A stretch of DNA of 64,000 bases from Bos javanicus. Taxonomy: Eukaryota; Chordata; Mammalia; Artiodactyla; Bovidae. Below are positions 1 through 11,218 of the stretch, piece after piece. Position 1 is the first letter of the stretch, and every line of letters begins with the position of its first letter. The notes below the pieces were generated by a model, which saw nothing but the letters and a program-made list of their open reading frames with translations, did not search any database and was not told the DNA's origin. A program made the position numbers and the translations under genes. The stretch covers positions 9,647,692-9,711,691 of the forward strand of contig NC_083871.1 in assembly GCF_032452875.1 (NCBI RefSeq). Reading direction: 5' to 3'.

Positions 1-43
1 ATGTCTTGCCCTGAAACTTGTTTCACCCAGAGAGGTTTACAGC

Positions 44-470
44 GTTATATGGAGAAGAGAAGAGTGAGGAGGGAGTTAGAGGTGACCCGAATGAGATGAG
101 GTGGAATCAATAGAGGAGAGAGTGGGCTATTCAGTAATCTCTTCCTTATGTGCACTCCACAACTGGACCACTCAGAGTTCTTCACAGAGTTATACAGAGA
201 AGAGAAGAAGGAGGAAGGTGGCAGAGGTGGCCAGGAGGATAAATGGGGGGAATGAAAAGGAGAGAGACAGATCCAGCCAGTAATCAGTTCCCTAAGTGTT
301 CTCCACCGTCTGGAACACACAGAAATTCACAGAGTTGGGTAGAATAGAGAGGGGTTAGGGAGGAGACACAGGCGACCTGGTGGAGAAAAAGGAGAGTCCA
401 AAGGGAGAGAGAGCAGTTAAGCCAGTAATCTCACTCCCTAGTGAAAAATGGGTACTGAAGATTGGATTCT
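44..470 (+). repeat. Three tandem ~145-bp units inside the LTR-like repeat
   Basis: Units start at 44, 189 and 334, exactly 145 bp apart. Each opens with a gttata/gttggg motif followed by agagaagagaag-like purine sequence. Each then has aggtgacc/aggtggcc/aggcgacc and a cagtaatc...cc block near its end. The copies are clearly diverged from one another, so the triplication is not recent. Confidence 0.65.
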
Positions 471-473
471 TAA

Positions 474-960
474 AGGTACAAAATTGGTAACAAATACATA
501 AAAGCAAAAATTAAAAATCTAGAGTAGAGTTTGGAATTTCAAAAATACGATGTTAAAGAAAAGAAGAAGGAACAGATAGAGAGAAAAAAGAACAAACAAA
601 AACAAACAAGGTCGTGAAAATTATAAAGAAAATATAGGCACAAAATTGATAACTAATACCAAAAAGCAAAAGTTAAAAATCTAGAGTAGAGTTTGGAATT
701 TCAAAAATACAATGTTAAAAAGAAGAAGAAAAAGAAAGAGAGAGAAAAAACAAACAAACAAGAATAAACAAAGTCGCATAAATTATTTAAAAAAAAATAC
801 AGGTACAAAATTGATACCAAATACCAAAAAGCATAAATTAAAAATCTAGAGTAGAGTTTGGAATTTCAAAAATACAATGTTAAAGAAAAGAAGGAAAAAA
901 AAAGGTCAAAAAAATTATAAAATAATATATATTTATGAAGTTTGCTTTAAAAAAAAATAG
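474..960 (+). repeat. Three tandem ~163-bp A-rich units inside the LTR-like repeat
   Basis: Units start at about 474, 636 and 801 (spacings 162 and 165). Each contains the order acaaaattg, aaaagca, atctagagtagagtttgg and tcaaaaatac, ending in an AAGAAA-rich stretch. Length differences lie in the A-rich parts. This is an array separate from the 145-bp one just upstream. Confidence 0.7.
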
Positions 961-2521
961 GGTCTTTTTTTTTTTTTTGCAAAGTAATCAGTTATAAAAG
1001 TGGAAATTAAAGGAATAATAGAGGACTTAAAAAATTTTTTTAATTAAAAAAAAAGAAAGAAAGAATGATCGTACAAATAGTAAAAATATATCTAGGACTT
1101 TCTCCGGTTTTGTTGTGAGTATTGTGGGTTCAGTTCATTTTTGGCTAGTTCCTTGGTCCGACTTATATTTCTCAAGATCTATAGGCTCCTTCCTATGTAG
1201 TTGGTAGTAACCACAGGGTTTTAATCTATTGCCTGAGGCTTCCAAGGCGGTTCCCTCTGTTATAGCTTCTTCTGTTTGCTGGTCTCTTCAGTGTCTGGTT
1301 TCAGCCCTGACACAAAGGGGACAGTGGAGGACACTTTTTTTTTTTTTTTTTTTTTAGGCTCACTTGTTCAGTCGAGCTGAGGGGAGGTAGGGAGGGATGC
1401 TGCAAACAAATAACACTGGCGTGTGCTCGCAGTGCCTCAGCCACACTGGGTCTGCCCCCCCGCCCCCCGTTCACGGCACGTGTAGCCTCTCTGCCCACAC
1501 TGCTCAGGCTCTAGGTTGCTCCGCCGGGAACCATCCGTGGCCGGCCCTGGGCTACCTGTACTTCCCAGGTCCAAGCCGCTCAGGTTCAGGCACTCGGGTA
1601 GTCCTCAGAGGCACAGACTCTCGGTTGGGCCTGCATTTTGTGCCCTTCCCAGATCTGAGCAGCTCAGGTGATGAGGTGTTTGGTGCGCGCGATTGCTGTG
1701 ACTTATCGCCTCCCTGCCGCTCTGTTATCTAGGTGTGCTCTGGCACACCTTCTCAGGCAGATGTTGACCCTCCAGACCCCCAAGAAGTTTTAGTTAGCAA
1801 AGAAGCCTGCTTACAGTTTTATAGATAATGTCTCTCTGGGGCTGCGATTGCCCCCTTCCGGCTCTGGCTGCCTGTCACCAGAGGGGTATGGTCTGCCGCC
1901 GGCCATCTCTGTTCAGTCCTTTGTTCCGTGCGCGGGCCTGGCGGTGTCATAGGTTAGGGCTGGCTTTTTGCTTGGTAGTCATCCCACAGTCTGGTTTGCT
2001 AGCCCAAATTATTTCACTCAGATAGCACTCCGGGTATTCAGGCCAGATTCTTGCGATGCAGCCCACGCCGCACCTCCCTGCCCAGCCCCAGCTTGCTAAT
2101 GGCAGATGCAGGCATCTGCGCTGCTTCTCTGCTGGGGGAGTTACCGTAGGGCTCACAATGTGCGAGTTTTAATTGTTTATTTATTTTCCTCCCTGTTATG
2201 TTGCCCTTTGTGCTTCCAAGGCTCGGCACAGATTCGGCAGTGAGAAGGTTTCCTGGTGTTTGGAAACTTCTCTCTTTTTAAGACTCCCTTCCCGGGATGG
2301 AACTCCGTCCCTCCCTCTTTTGTCCCTTTTTTTGTCTTTTATATTTTTTCCTACCTCCTTTCGAAGACTTGGGTTGCTTTTCTGGGTGCCTGATGTCCTC
2401 TGCCGGCATTCAGAAGTTGTTTTGTGGAATTTACTCGGCATTTAAATGTTCTTTTGATGAATTTGTGGGGGAGAAAGTGTTCTCCCCGTCCTACTCCTCC
2501 GCCATCTTAGCTCCTCCCCCA

Positions 2522-3447
2522 GCAAATAATATTCTTAAAGGACTTTATAGTTTATCTAGAGACATCAACTAGGCATATATAACATTATTGAAGAGAATTT
2601 ACCCATGTTTCTAAAAACACTACTGCAATCATTTGCAACATGGAATTGTATCTTTTACCGCATCTCTGACTCTAACCATGCTAACATCTTAATAAGTTAA
2701 CTTTCTTTAAAAACAGATTATTTTAGTTCTTATCATGCATTCTACCAAGAAGATGAAGAGGTGATATATTTTTAGTGAAGCATGACTCAAATACGGAAAA
2801 GTGTAATTAGAGACTTCAGTGAAATTTTCAGAAGCACGCTCTTTTATACAGGGTATTAACAGCTTTCCTGACTATGTAAATCCAGAGTGGAAGAGTGATG
2901 TTTCTAGACCAACTCTCAAAAAGATGCAGTCAGTTTAGGCCCTTGTACATGAGCACAATCCACAATATTCAGCTCCTAATACTAATAAAGACAACCTATA
3001 TATATTCTGCACTACTCAGGAATGTTTCAAAAATAGCAATTTGAGATCTTAGGGAAATAAGAAAGGAGGTGTTATGGATACTCTATTCTTTTATTTCTAT
3101 GGCAGTGCCAGGAGGGGTTGGCAATGTGTCTGCAGAGGACTGGGATTTGCTGGGTTCCCTCCACTCCACTCTCTTCCATTTGTCCCATGCTCAGCTCAGA
3201 TTACTCACACAAAGAATCCATTCCCACCATCACATCCTCAGACAAGGTCAGCACAGATTCAAGGTCTGCCTCGCTCCTGGACCCTTATATTTATTGCCAA
3301 GCCTTCTGGAACCTGATTTCTGCTCCCTTCAAACCACTTTCTAGTACTTTCACGACTGGGGCTTCTAGCCCAGGCTCTGGTTTCCTGTTGCATTCTCACC
3401 CCACCTATCAATTCTGTAGCCTGAGATGTTCTTGCAGGTGAAGTTTC

Positions 3448-3448
<1 letters not shown>
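2522..3448. other. Single-copy DNA, no gene seen
   Basis: AT-rich sequence following the LTR-like repeat. I found no repeat family that I recognise and no supported exon. Several short overlapping plus-strand frames at 3069-3441 have unconvincing composition and no domain. Confidence 0.5.

Positions 3449-3478
<30 letters not shown>
3449..3478. repeat. (AC)15 microsatellite
   Basis: An uninterrupted run of 15 AC dinucleotides. Pure runs of this length are usually length-polymorphic in mammals. Confidence 0.97.
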
Positions 3479-3480
<2 letters not shown>

Positions 3481-4323
3481 CTACAGTTTCCTCATTCTGA
3501 GATTCTATGTGAGAACAATGGTAACTGTGGCAACCCTTGTTGTCTCTCTATGAATTTTTTCTGAAAGATTGATGTTTTGTATTGTTTTTTCATCTTAGGA
3601 AATATTGGCTTCAAAAGGCAAAAAGTCTCTGGCAAGAGAAATGTTCCTAGAAGGCCCTGAAAATACAATCTCCTTTCATGACAGTGAGCAAAATATCTCC
3701 TGTCACTTCTGGGGCTCTCATTCCCCCTCCATGCCGCATTCATGGCGTTCAAGTACATTAAACATTCACATCGTTTACACGAGGCCCAGCCTGTCTTCTG
3801 ATCCTATGTATTAGGACGGCTAACTGAAGCTCACTCAGTGCTGCTGTTTGCACAGCTGGACATGTCGGATAGAATGAGTTCATCCCTTCAAAGATGAGCT
3901 TAAAGCCGCCGTCTAGTAGTGTCTTTCTTTTCTACACCTAAGACCATTCCTCATTGTTCTCACAAGCACAGGGAGTTTTAATGAAGTCATGTCTTTTAGT
4001 GTAACTCTGCAGGTGCACAAATGCTGATAAACCTCCTTAACTCGCTGTCAGATCAGCATGTTTATCTTCGAGCTGCAGAATGTATTTAATTATAAGATAT
4101 GAAAAGGTCCTTCAGATTTGTTCTCTGGGCCCAGAACTAATGACTCATTTGTGAAGCGCTGTGTCTCCCCTAAAGGTTATAATGACTAGTTGCTGATCAT
4201 CTGAAGGACTCATTCATGGTAGCATTTGGACTGCAAGCTATAGAAATTTCTTTTAAAAAGAAAGAAAAGAAAAACCTCCTAAAGGCCCAGGAAATTTTTA
4301 TCGAATGTATATTTAACACAACT
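3479..4323. other. Single-copy DNA, no gene seen
   Basis: No recognised repeat apart from a short A-rich stretch near 4250-4280. Frames on both strands around 3492-3814 are short and overlap each other, which argues against coding. Confidence 0.5.
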
Positions 4324-4335
4324 AAACACACACAA

Positions 4336-4617
4336 CGGAGAAGGCAATGGCACCCCACTCCAGTACTCTTGCCTGGAAAATCCCATGGATGGAGGAGCCT
4401 GGTAGGCTGCAGTCCACAAGGTCGCTAAGAGTCGGACACAACTGAGCGACTTCACTTTCACTTTTCACTTTCATCCATTGGAGAAGGAAATGGCACCCCA
4501 TTCCAGTGTTATTGCCTGGAGAATCCCAGGGACAGGGGAGCCTGGTGGGCTGCTGTCTGTGGGGTCGCACAGAGTCGGACACGACTGAAGCAACTTAGCA
4601 GCAGCAGCAGCAGCAGC
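4336..4617 (+). mobile_element. BOV-A2 SINE with perfect 12-bp target-site duplication
   Basis: Two BOV-A monomers in tandem: the first from 4336 to about 4470, the second from about 4481. They are joined by the CACTTTTCACTTTCA linker and end in an AGC run. Flanking copies of aaacacacacaa at 4324-4335 and 4618-4629 are identical and define both ends. It is a non-autonomous retroposon mobilised by the BovB LINE machinery. Frames read through it on the minus strand are not genes. Confidence 0.95.
4597..4617 (+). repeat. (AGC)7 tail of the BOV-A2 element
   Basis: Seven AGC triplets form the 3' tail of the SINE. BOV-A2-linked AGC microsatellites are a known ruminant feature. Confidence 0.95.
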
Positions 4618-4629
4618 AAACACACACAA

Positions 4630-5136
4630 ATACACACTAACATGAATATATATGAATATACATATAGATGCATGAATGCTATAAGGAATTCACTGTTAAA
4701 ATCTTAAAATGTGAATATGTCTCAGAGATTATTAACATCTTAGTGTAAATTAAACTTAATCACATTGCTTTTTCCTGAAGACTAGGTTTCAGAGGGAATG
4801 AGAGATTGACCCGGAAATTGGAAGGAAGATGCCTGAGGAGAGGTTGGCTGCTCAAAAGAGGGGAGAAAAGAGTTCTGGAATGCAGAACTCTCCCCAGGAA
4901 GACAGGGCTAAGAAGGTTCCTTTGGAAGGAGAACACCATGCACTCAGAAGGGAGACAAGATTCAGTCCCAAAGACAAACAGTCTTGGTGGAAAGCGTGTT
5001 GAGAGTTGGATAAATCATCTAGCCTTGAAGCATCTTTTCTCTGCCTGTCTCACAGCTATGAGTGTAGTATAAGCTCATGCCTTATAAACAGCTTAGTGGA
5101 AAGCGTTTGAAAACCATGAAGCAAACAGAACTATAT
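4630..5136. other. Single-copy DNA, no gene seen
   Basis: Begins with a short CA/TA-rich stretch. An 88-codon plus frame at 4806-5072 has no recognised motif and is not called. Confidence 0.45.
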
Positions 5137-5146
5137 AAAGCCTTAG

Positions 5147-5213
5147 AGGTTGATGTATGGCAGAAACTAACACAATATTGTAAAGCAATTATCCTCCAAT
5201 TAAAAAATTTTAA
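5147..5213 (+). mobile_element. Ultra-short (67 bp) L1 3'-end insertion
   Basis: Matches the terminal part of a ruminant L1 3' end (tgatgtatggca..., then tccaattaaa and an A-rich tail). It is flanked by identical 10-bp copies of aaagccttag at 5137-5146 and 5214-5223. The duplication shows this is a complete, severely 5'-truncated retrotransposition, not an eroded fragment. Confidence 0.85.
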
Positions 5214-5254
5214 AAAGCCTTAGCATAATGTAACTCATCATAACCACTGCTCCC

Positions 5255-5490
5255 ATTAATCGAGTATTTATTGAACACTGACCATCTGCCATGATAAAAA
5301 GTCCCTTGACTCAAGTTCCTTGGAGCTCAGTGAGCAGGAAGGTGGGTTAATAACCACAGAACACGATGCAAAACACACACTTAGCATAAAGTACTACAAG
5401 GTAAGGAAGAAGAGGAGTACCTCTGTCTGGGGGAAGATCAAGGCTTTCCAGAGGAGGAGGTGGTTGAGCTGGGTCCTGCTTTACACGTAG
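5255..5490 (+). repeat. Ancient dispersed mammalian repeat (family unresolved)
   Basis: Begins gagtatttattgaacactgac. It continues with a 'cttggagctcagtgagcagg' type segment and ends with ctggggg...ggctttccagaggagg. The same order of blocks recurs at 21325-21570 and 31562-31790 in this window. It is old and diverged. Confidence 0.45.
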
Positions 5491-6148
5491 CTCACCCGAG
5501 GGAACAATGGAAAGTCGGAGGGAACAGCAAGAGCAGAGGCAGCCAGCCACAGTCAGCGAGTCTGTGCTTCTCAGCGCTGCTTGGTATAAAGAATAAAAAG
5601 CTCAGGAATGCCAAATCTCATAACGAACTCCCCTGGCCTGATTCCATGCTCACCAAGCCGCCCTCTGATGATAATTTGGCTTCCCACTTAGATCTGCCTG
5701 TAGGGAAAGCACATGCTAGTCAAGAAGCCAGAGTATCCAGTCCACTAGATGATTATATTTCTCATTGTAAATTAATGTCAGCATAAAGGCTGATGCATTT
5801 TTTTTTAAGTGCAGGAATGAAACTATCACATATAAGGCAGATGCAAAGGAAATTAGGTGAAAATTCACCAGGAAATCAGCCTTCGGGCTGCCAGTGTGGA
5901 CAATGCTGGAACAGCTGTGCAAACACCGCAGGTAACTTCCAGAAATGGGCAACTGACAAAGCGTATTACACAGCACATTCTCTCCCCCACATGAAGTGCT
6001 CCTGTTCACATTTTTCTCCATTGTTATAATCCCCTCAAACAGCCCAGCCAAAGGTAAGCATCAGATGTCAGTTATCCCAGACTCCTGGAAACCCAGGCCT
6101 GGAGGGTGAGGTAGTACCTTCTTTATCAAATCCTTTGCCTTTCTTGTA
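5491..6148. other. Single-copy DNA, no gene seen
   Basis: Open frames of about 110 codons occur on both strands at 5460-6051, but they overlap, lack recognisable domains and carry no splice or promoter support. Nothing else identified. Confidence 0.45.
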
Positions 6149-6532
6149 ATGGACTCCACAGTGTCCCTCCAAGATTTGTAGGTTGAAATCCTAATCTCCA
6201 GCGCCTCAGAATGTGGCTCTATTTGGAAATAGGGCCTTTAGATTGGTAATTAAAGCTGACTGAGGTCATTAGCGTACACACTAACGCAGTATGAGTGGTC
6301 CCCTTATAAGAGGAGATTAGAATACAGATACACACAGAGGGGAGACCAGGTGAAGACAGAAGGAGAAGAAGGCCATCTGCAAGCCAAGGATTCCTTCCTC
6401 AGGAGGAAATCAACCCTGCTGTCACCTTCGTCTTAGACTTCTCACCTCCAAGACTGTGCGAAAATAAATTTCTGTTGCCTGCACCACTCTGTCTGTGGAT
6501 CTCTGTTACAGCAGTTCTAGCAAACTAATACA
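6149..6532 (+). mobile_element. MLT1-type solo LTR (ERVL-MaLR)
   Basis: Blocks match the MLT1 LTR: tatttggaaatagggcctt, gaggtcatta, ccccttataagagga, gaagacagaaggagaagaag, aataaatttctgtt and the end gcagttctagcaaactaatacag. It is nearly full length, diverged, and has no internal retroviral sequence nearby. It is an ancient remnant shared by placental mammals. The AATAAA at the 3' side is the LTR's own signal. Confidence 0.8.
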
Positions 6533-7490
6533 GTTCCCTTCAAATTCTCCCCTCAACCACTCCAACAGAAGATGCTTACCTGGGACGTTCAAAGCCAAAA
6601 AGGTTGTCTACTGCCATCAGCAGGGATGCATTTTAGCCCTTCATGCTTATAACTACTCCAGTGACTCAAGTAGATGACCCTGGGGCCTCAGCTATGATGA
6701 AAATTGCCTAGTCTCACTAAAGTAGTCAAAGACACAATTTCTGAGGTATGAGGTCCTGAGAGTACAACAAACTGCACAAAGTCCTTAATGCAGATAAGAT
6801 GAAGCACTTATATTCCAAAAGTACAAAAATGTATGGTTGTGATTATTTTGTTGTGACTTTTTTTTTAATTTCTACTTTTAAAAATCAATACCTTTCTGGA
6901 CAGGGGAGCCATAGAGGGTCAGATCACCAACTGGCTATTTCCTAAAGACCTCTACCCTGTAACAATCAGGGTATGATGAGAAACTCCTAAATCTCTCTTA
7001 TTAACAATCCCTTTCTGAATGGGTAGGGTGTCTAAGTTTCAGACTTATGTTCTTTAGATCTTCTCCCTTACAAGGCTATTTCAAGGAAAATTAGTTTGAG
7101 AAATTGGAACTCTTTCAGTTTGCAACTGGAACTGGGGTCAGGTATGTTTCATTCTTCCCCTTGTTCACATGTTTCTATGATTTCATTTTTGTGATAAGCG
7201 AAACTATTTTTTTTCTTGTAATAATCATCTGATGGGTATTTGTATGGTTCATTAATATTGCTGTTTCTTTAATGTGTCCCTTTTAACTTCCACTGAAATA
7301 TGCAATTGGAGGGTAAAATACTCTTAATTTCTGACACTCAATACCTGCTCCAGTTCAGTTTTCCATTGAAAACACTCTTGGTACATTAACAGTAATAAGT
7401 CATGTGGATCGCATATACCCTTGAAATGATATGATGAAAAGGGTACCTCACCTCTGGGGTCTTCCTCCTTGAAAAACATAATCCCAGTCT
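6533..7490. other. Single-copy DNA, no gene seen
   Basis: AT-rich with several T runs (6859-6868, 7206-7214). I see no repeat family that I can name and no supported exon. Confidence 0.45.
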
Positions 7491-7559
7491 AATCATGAGA
7501 AAAGCATGAAACAAATCCCGTGTTCTCAGCTGAGGGGCACTTGATTAAATATCTAACCA

Positions 7560-7920
7560 GTACTCCTCAAAATTGCCAACATCATCAAAAACAAAGAAAG
7601 TTTGGGAACTATCACAGCCCAGAGGAGCCTTAGGAGACAAAATGACTAACGTAATATGCATGAGATCTTGGAACAAACAAACAAAAAAAAGACATTAGGT
7701 AAAAACAAAGGAAATATGAATAAAGTATGGACTTTAGCTAATAATAATTTTTCAATATTCATTTATTAGTTGTAACAAATGTACCATAGTAATGTAAGTA
7801 ATCTGAGATGTTACTAATAAGGGAAACTGAATGCAGAGCCTATGGGACCTCTCTGTACTATGGTTACAATTGTTCCGTAAATCCAAAATTGTTCCAAAAT
7901 AGAAAGTTTATTTTTTAAAA
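7560..7920 (+). mobile_element. Ancient L1 (L1M-type) 3' end
   Basis: Typical L1M 3'-UTR blocks: tcttggaacaaacaaa, gacattaggtaaaaac, aataaagtatggactttag, tgtaacaaatgtaccatagtaatgtaag, gggaaactg, gggacctctctgtacta and the A-rich end at 7905-7920. The 5' limit is blurred and could reach about 7490. No ORF survives. Confidence 0.75.
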
Positions 7921-7959
7921 AATGCTCCAGTTTAACTCCCAAAGGCCATCAATATCTGT

Positions 7960-8150
7960 GTTGTTGTTCAGCTGCTAAATCGTGTCCAACTCTTTTGCGA
8001 CCCCAGTCCCATGTCCATGGGATTCTCCAGACAAGAATACTGGAGCGGGTTGCCATCTCCTTCTCTAGGGGATCTTCCCAACCCAGGGCTCGAACCCATG
8101 TCTCCTGCACTGGCAGGCAGATTCTTTGCTGCTGAGCCACCTGGGCAGTC
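7960..8150 (-). mobile_element. Bov-tA SINE
   Basis: Reverse-oriented Bov-tA: BOV-A body at the left, tRNA-derived head (gtctcctgcactggcaggcagattctttgctgctgagccacc) at the right. Near-duplicate flanks catcaatatctgt (7947-7959) and catcactgtctgt (8151-8163) match 11/13. That supports a moderately old insertion. Confidence 0.9.
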
Positions 8151-8163
8151 CATCACTGTCTGT

Positions 8164-9186
8164 AATCAGGCTCTAATGTACAGCCACACGGTCTTCTCCA
8201 AAATCCTAATACATGGCCCCCTCCCCCTGATTTCCTCTCCCAGTGAAACCTTTGTACATATTTCATGTAAGCACTTTATCTTTCAGTAACAAGAGCTTCT
8301 GTTCACTTTCAACAGTCATCCAAGGGCTGCTGCTCCCTCTTCTAACACAAATACTCTAGTGGAGGCTTCATATCATCACCCCATCCTCTGAATGGTGGCG
8401 CACATGACTCCTGTCTGCATGTTTTCTCCATCGGGATGTATCTACAAGCTCAATTCCTGGGGCAGCTTCCTCACAGCATAAGCCCCAAGTTTTCATTAAA
8501 TAAAGCCTTCTGGGGCCAAAGCTCAGCTGCTGGAAGTGGCAGAGAGATGCCAAAGGGCTTGCCACTAAATCAGTATGAGGGAAATCGATACCAGGGAGAG
8601 CTGGGCTGTAGTATTTTCAGCCCTCAGCATTCAAAGTCCTGCAACACTAAAGACATCCAGATGTGCGCCACCTGGGACCCGAGGTCCCTGAAGAGACTGT
8701 TCTTTTTCTGTTGAACCATTCGTGGCTTGGGTTATTTTTGCTGCGGTTGCTTCTTCTTTTGTTTGATTTTTAATGAATCTAAAAAGCAGTGTTTATTTGC
8801 AGAAAAGGCCTATTGGCCTTGATATTCAACTCACACTCAAGTTGGCTTATATTCAGAGCCAAGCAGACCTTGATCTTCATTTATTATTCAATAAGAAGAG
8901 TACAATTAGCCTGGAGTTGGTTTTATGACCCAAAGAAAGGCCCACATAAATCTGAGTGGGGATAATTCCACTCTCCCTGTAACGGATGTGATGAAGGGGC
9001 AAGTAGCAGGCATCGAATAGACAGACCACCAATCTCCTCAACACGAGACTTAAAGGGAACCTTTGTCTCTGCTCAGAAAGCAATGTTTCTGAGCAGCAAA
9101 TATTGACCTAAGGGGATCCTTTGTATTACTTATACTTTGCAGATCATTGATTCAGAAAATATATGGGTACTAATAGGAAGAAAACA
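8164..9186. other. Single-copy DNA, no gene seen
   Basis: No recognised repeat. A 92-codon frame at 8436-8714 and shorter frames on the minus strand show no domain and are not called. Confidence 0.45.
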
Positions 9187-9322
9187 GGCTTCCCTGATGG
9201 CTCAGATGGGAAAGAATCTGCCTGCAATGCAGGAGACCCAGGTTCAATACCTGGGTTGGGAAGGGAATGGCAACCCACTCCAGTATTCTTGTCTGGAGAA
9301 TTCCATGGACAGAGGAGCCAAG
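9187..9322 (+). mobile_element. Bov-tA SINE, 3'-shortened
   Basis: Starts with the tRNA-like head (ggcttccctgatggctcagatggg). It runs through the accctgggttgggaagg-like junction into the BOV-A body and stops at gacagaggagcc. The usual CAGGCTACAGTCC...GTCGGACAC end is missing and is replaced by an AAGAGG-rich stretch. Confidence 0.88.
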
Positions 9323-9642
9323 AGTAAGAAAGAGGAAGCCAAGAGGAAGAAAGCCTACATACGCTCAGCACAAAAGTAAGCTGATGCTAGGGAAGAACGG
9401 AGTTGCTAGTCCCTCAGGAAGGAAAAAATCCAATCTTCCAGTGGGCCAGGTGGAATTCAGGAAGAAGGATTGACATCCTGATGAATCCTGATGACAGGAT
9501 TGTTATGGGTGACACACACAAACTGACCTTTATGGAAATAGGATGTTTCAATTTATATCAAATGATCATCGCCAACAATCAAATTAATAAATATATAACT
9601 GTACCATGGACGAGTACATGATAACTTTATTCTCTGAATAAC

Positions 9643-9805
9643 AGCTATCATCTGTTGAGTGCTACTATGTGCCAGGCGCTATGATAAGGATGTCCACTCA
9701 ACAGCTCAGTCAATCCTCACACGAACCCCAGGAGATAGGATTCACTATTATTATCTCCATTTCATGGCTGAAGACACCAGGGCTCAGAAAAAGTAAATAG
9801 TTCTT
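9643..9805 (+). repeat. MIR SINE remnant
   Basis: Shows tgctactatgtgccaggcgct, tcaatcctcacacgaacccc and tattatctccatttcatgg...gaagacaccagggctcag, which is the core and 3' half of MIR. Ancient and diverged. Confidence 0.75.
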
Positions 9806-10496
9806 CTGGTAAGTAAAGAGGTCTTACCAGAAGAGGGAGAGAAGAGATATGATCTTTGAATTTTGTGTTCTGTTAGTGAAGTTCAATAGAACAATGGAGC
9901 ATGGCAGGGCGGGAAGGGGGCAAGTTGCATGTGGCTTGAAGCCTGGCCTGGTCCTACCTCCCACCATCTCTCCTCCTCTCTGGGATGGGTTCTCAGTCTC
10001 CACTCTTCCCTAATCAATGGCACCCCAGCCAACTTAGGGTTGCCCTCCCCAAACCTGCCCCACAACAGCTGCCATCTGGGGTAGCTACCATTCATGTTGA
10101 GGGAGGAGGTTAGGCCTTCATCCCTCTGCCCCCATAGGGGCCTGGGCACTTGGTATGAGAAGGGCCAGTATTTACTACAAGCCCACTGGCATCTCTGCAT
10201 GGGGCACAGTAGTGTCTAATCCCAGTCCAGGCTGACGGCACCATATAGCATTCTGCAGGTGACTCGGCCATCCAGAGATGGAGAAATTCTTGTCATTCTT
10301 CTAAATTCTCAGTGTTCAAGTGTTTGCATGATAGCCTGATCCTAAAGAGGAAATAACGTGAGGTAAATATCACCTCTAAATAAAAGCTGCTACAAACTTT
10401 TGAAAGTTAGCTTTCAATAGTATATTCCAGGTGCTTTTTCAGCTATTGAAGCAGTCTCAAAGAAAAGAGGTATATAAGACTTAATTTTTTATACAG
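9806..10496. other. Single-copy DNA, no gene seen
   Basis: A GC-richer block at 9890-10200 gives a 105-codon minus frame with no recognised motif. It is not supported as a gene. Confidence 0.45.
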
Positions 10497-10790
10497 ACTC
10501 CTTTATTTATTTGTTTTTGGCTGTGCGGGGTCTGCGTTGCTGTGCCGACTGTTCTCTAGTTGCGCAGGCAGGCTCTCATTGCGGTAGCTCCTCCCGTTGC
10601 ACAGCACAGGCTCTAGGTGTGTGGGCTTCGTAGTTGTGGCTTGCAGGCTCTAAAGCACAGGATCGGTAGTTGTAGCGCACAGGCTTAGTTGCTCCACAGC
10701 AGGTGGGATCTTCCTGGACCAGGGATAGAACTTGTACCTCTCCTGCATTGGTAGGTGGGTTCTTCACCACTGAGCCACCAGGGACATCCT
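10497..10790 (-). mobile_element. CHR-type tRNA-derived SINE, near full length
   Basis: Reversed CHR element. It has a T-rich tail side (tttatttatttgtttttggctgtgcggggtct) at the left and repeated 'ttgtggc...aggctctag' body segments. The tRNA-like head (gcattggtaggtgggttcttcaccactgagccaccaggga) lies at the right. Moderately diverged. Confidence 0.88.
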
Positions 10791-10897
10791 AAATGGAACT
10801 TCTAATGAGAACTTATCTGTCTTTCTTTCCACCATGGCAATTCATTTGCAGGTGTGTTGAAAGATTTATGTCCATCTTCATCGTGTGAAGAACACTC

Positions 10898-11218
10898 TAG
10901 ACTGCTATTTCTCAAACAATTACAGTGCAAATGAATCCCCTGGAGATTTTGTTGAAATGTAGCTTCTGATTCTTTAGGCTTGGCTTAGAATCCAAGCGTC
11001 TGCGCTTCTAACAACCTTCCAGGTGGTGGTGATGCTCTTAGTTGATTATAGATCCTTGCATCAAAATATGACCCATGGACCAGTAGCATCAGCAATATCT
11101 CGATGTTTAATAGAAATCCAGGATTTCTGGACACACCCTATACCTACAAAAGAGAACCTGCTTAATTTAACAAGGTCTCTGGGAGATTCATCAGCACATT
11201 AAAGTACAGAAAGCACCA
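10898..11218 (+). repeat. Two adjacent MER5-like (hAT-Charlie) remnants
   Basis: The first copy, about 10898-11045, has ctcaaacaattacagtgcaaatgaatcccctggag and cttctaacaaccttccaggtggtg. The second, about 11050-11218, has ggaccagtagcatcagcaatatct, ttaacaaggtctctgggagattc and cacattaaagt. Both follow the same polarity. They are non-autonomous DNA-transposon relics with no coding capacity. Confidence 0.65.

Larger units (their letters stand above)
1..2521 (+). repeat. Long LTR-like repeat (bovine ERV LTR, BTLTR1-like)
   Basis: I recognise this low-coding unit as a highly repeated bovine LTR-type sequence. It has a purine-rich 5' part, A-rich tandem units, a poly-T tract near 1337-1356, and a GC-rich 3' part. 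It ends in a CT-rich stretch closing with CA at 2520-2521. The left end lies outside the window, so length and target duplication cannot be judged. No gag, pro, pol or env reading frame is present. Orientation is inferred from the terminal CA. The family name is tentative; the call as a dispersed repeat is firmer. Open frames of 60-111 codons here are not supported as genes. Confidence 0.6.

Noticed and set aside
45..320. Minus-strand 91-codon frame and plus-strand 60-codon frame at the window start
   Set aside because: Both read through the purine-rich LTR-like repeat; serine/proline/leucine-rich output is a composition effect.
474..960. Regularly spaced repeats that could suggest a CRISPR array
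   Set aside because: Units of about 163 bp are repeats end to end without unique spacers, lie in a vertebrate LTR-like repeat, and have no cas genes nearby.
1430..2110. GC-rich, CpG-containing block that could be a CpG-island promoter
   Set aside because: It is the 3' part of the dispersed LTR-like repeat; no gene start follows.
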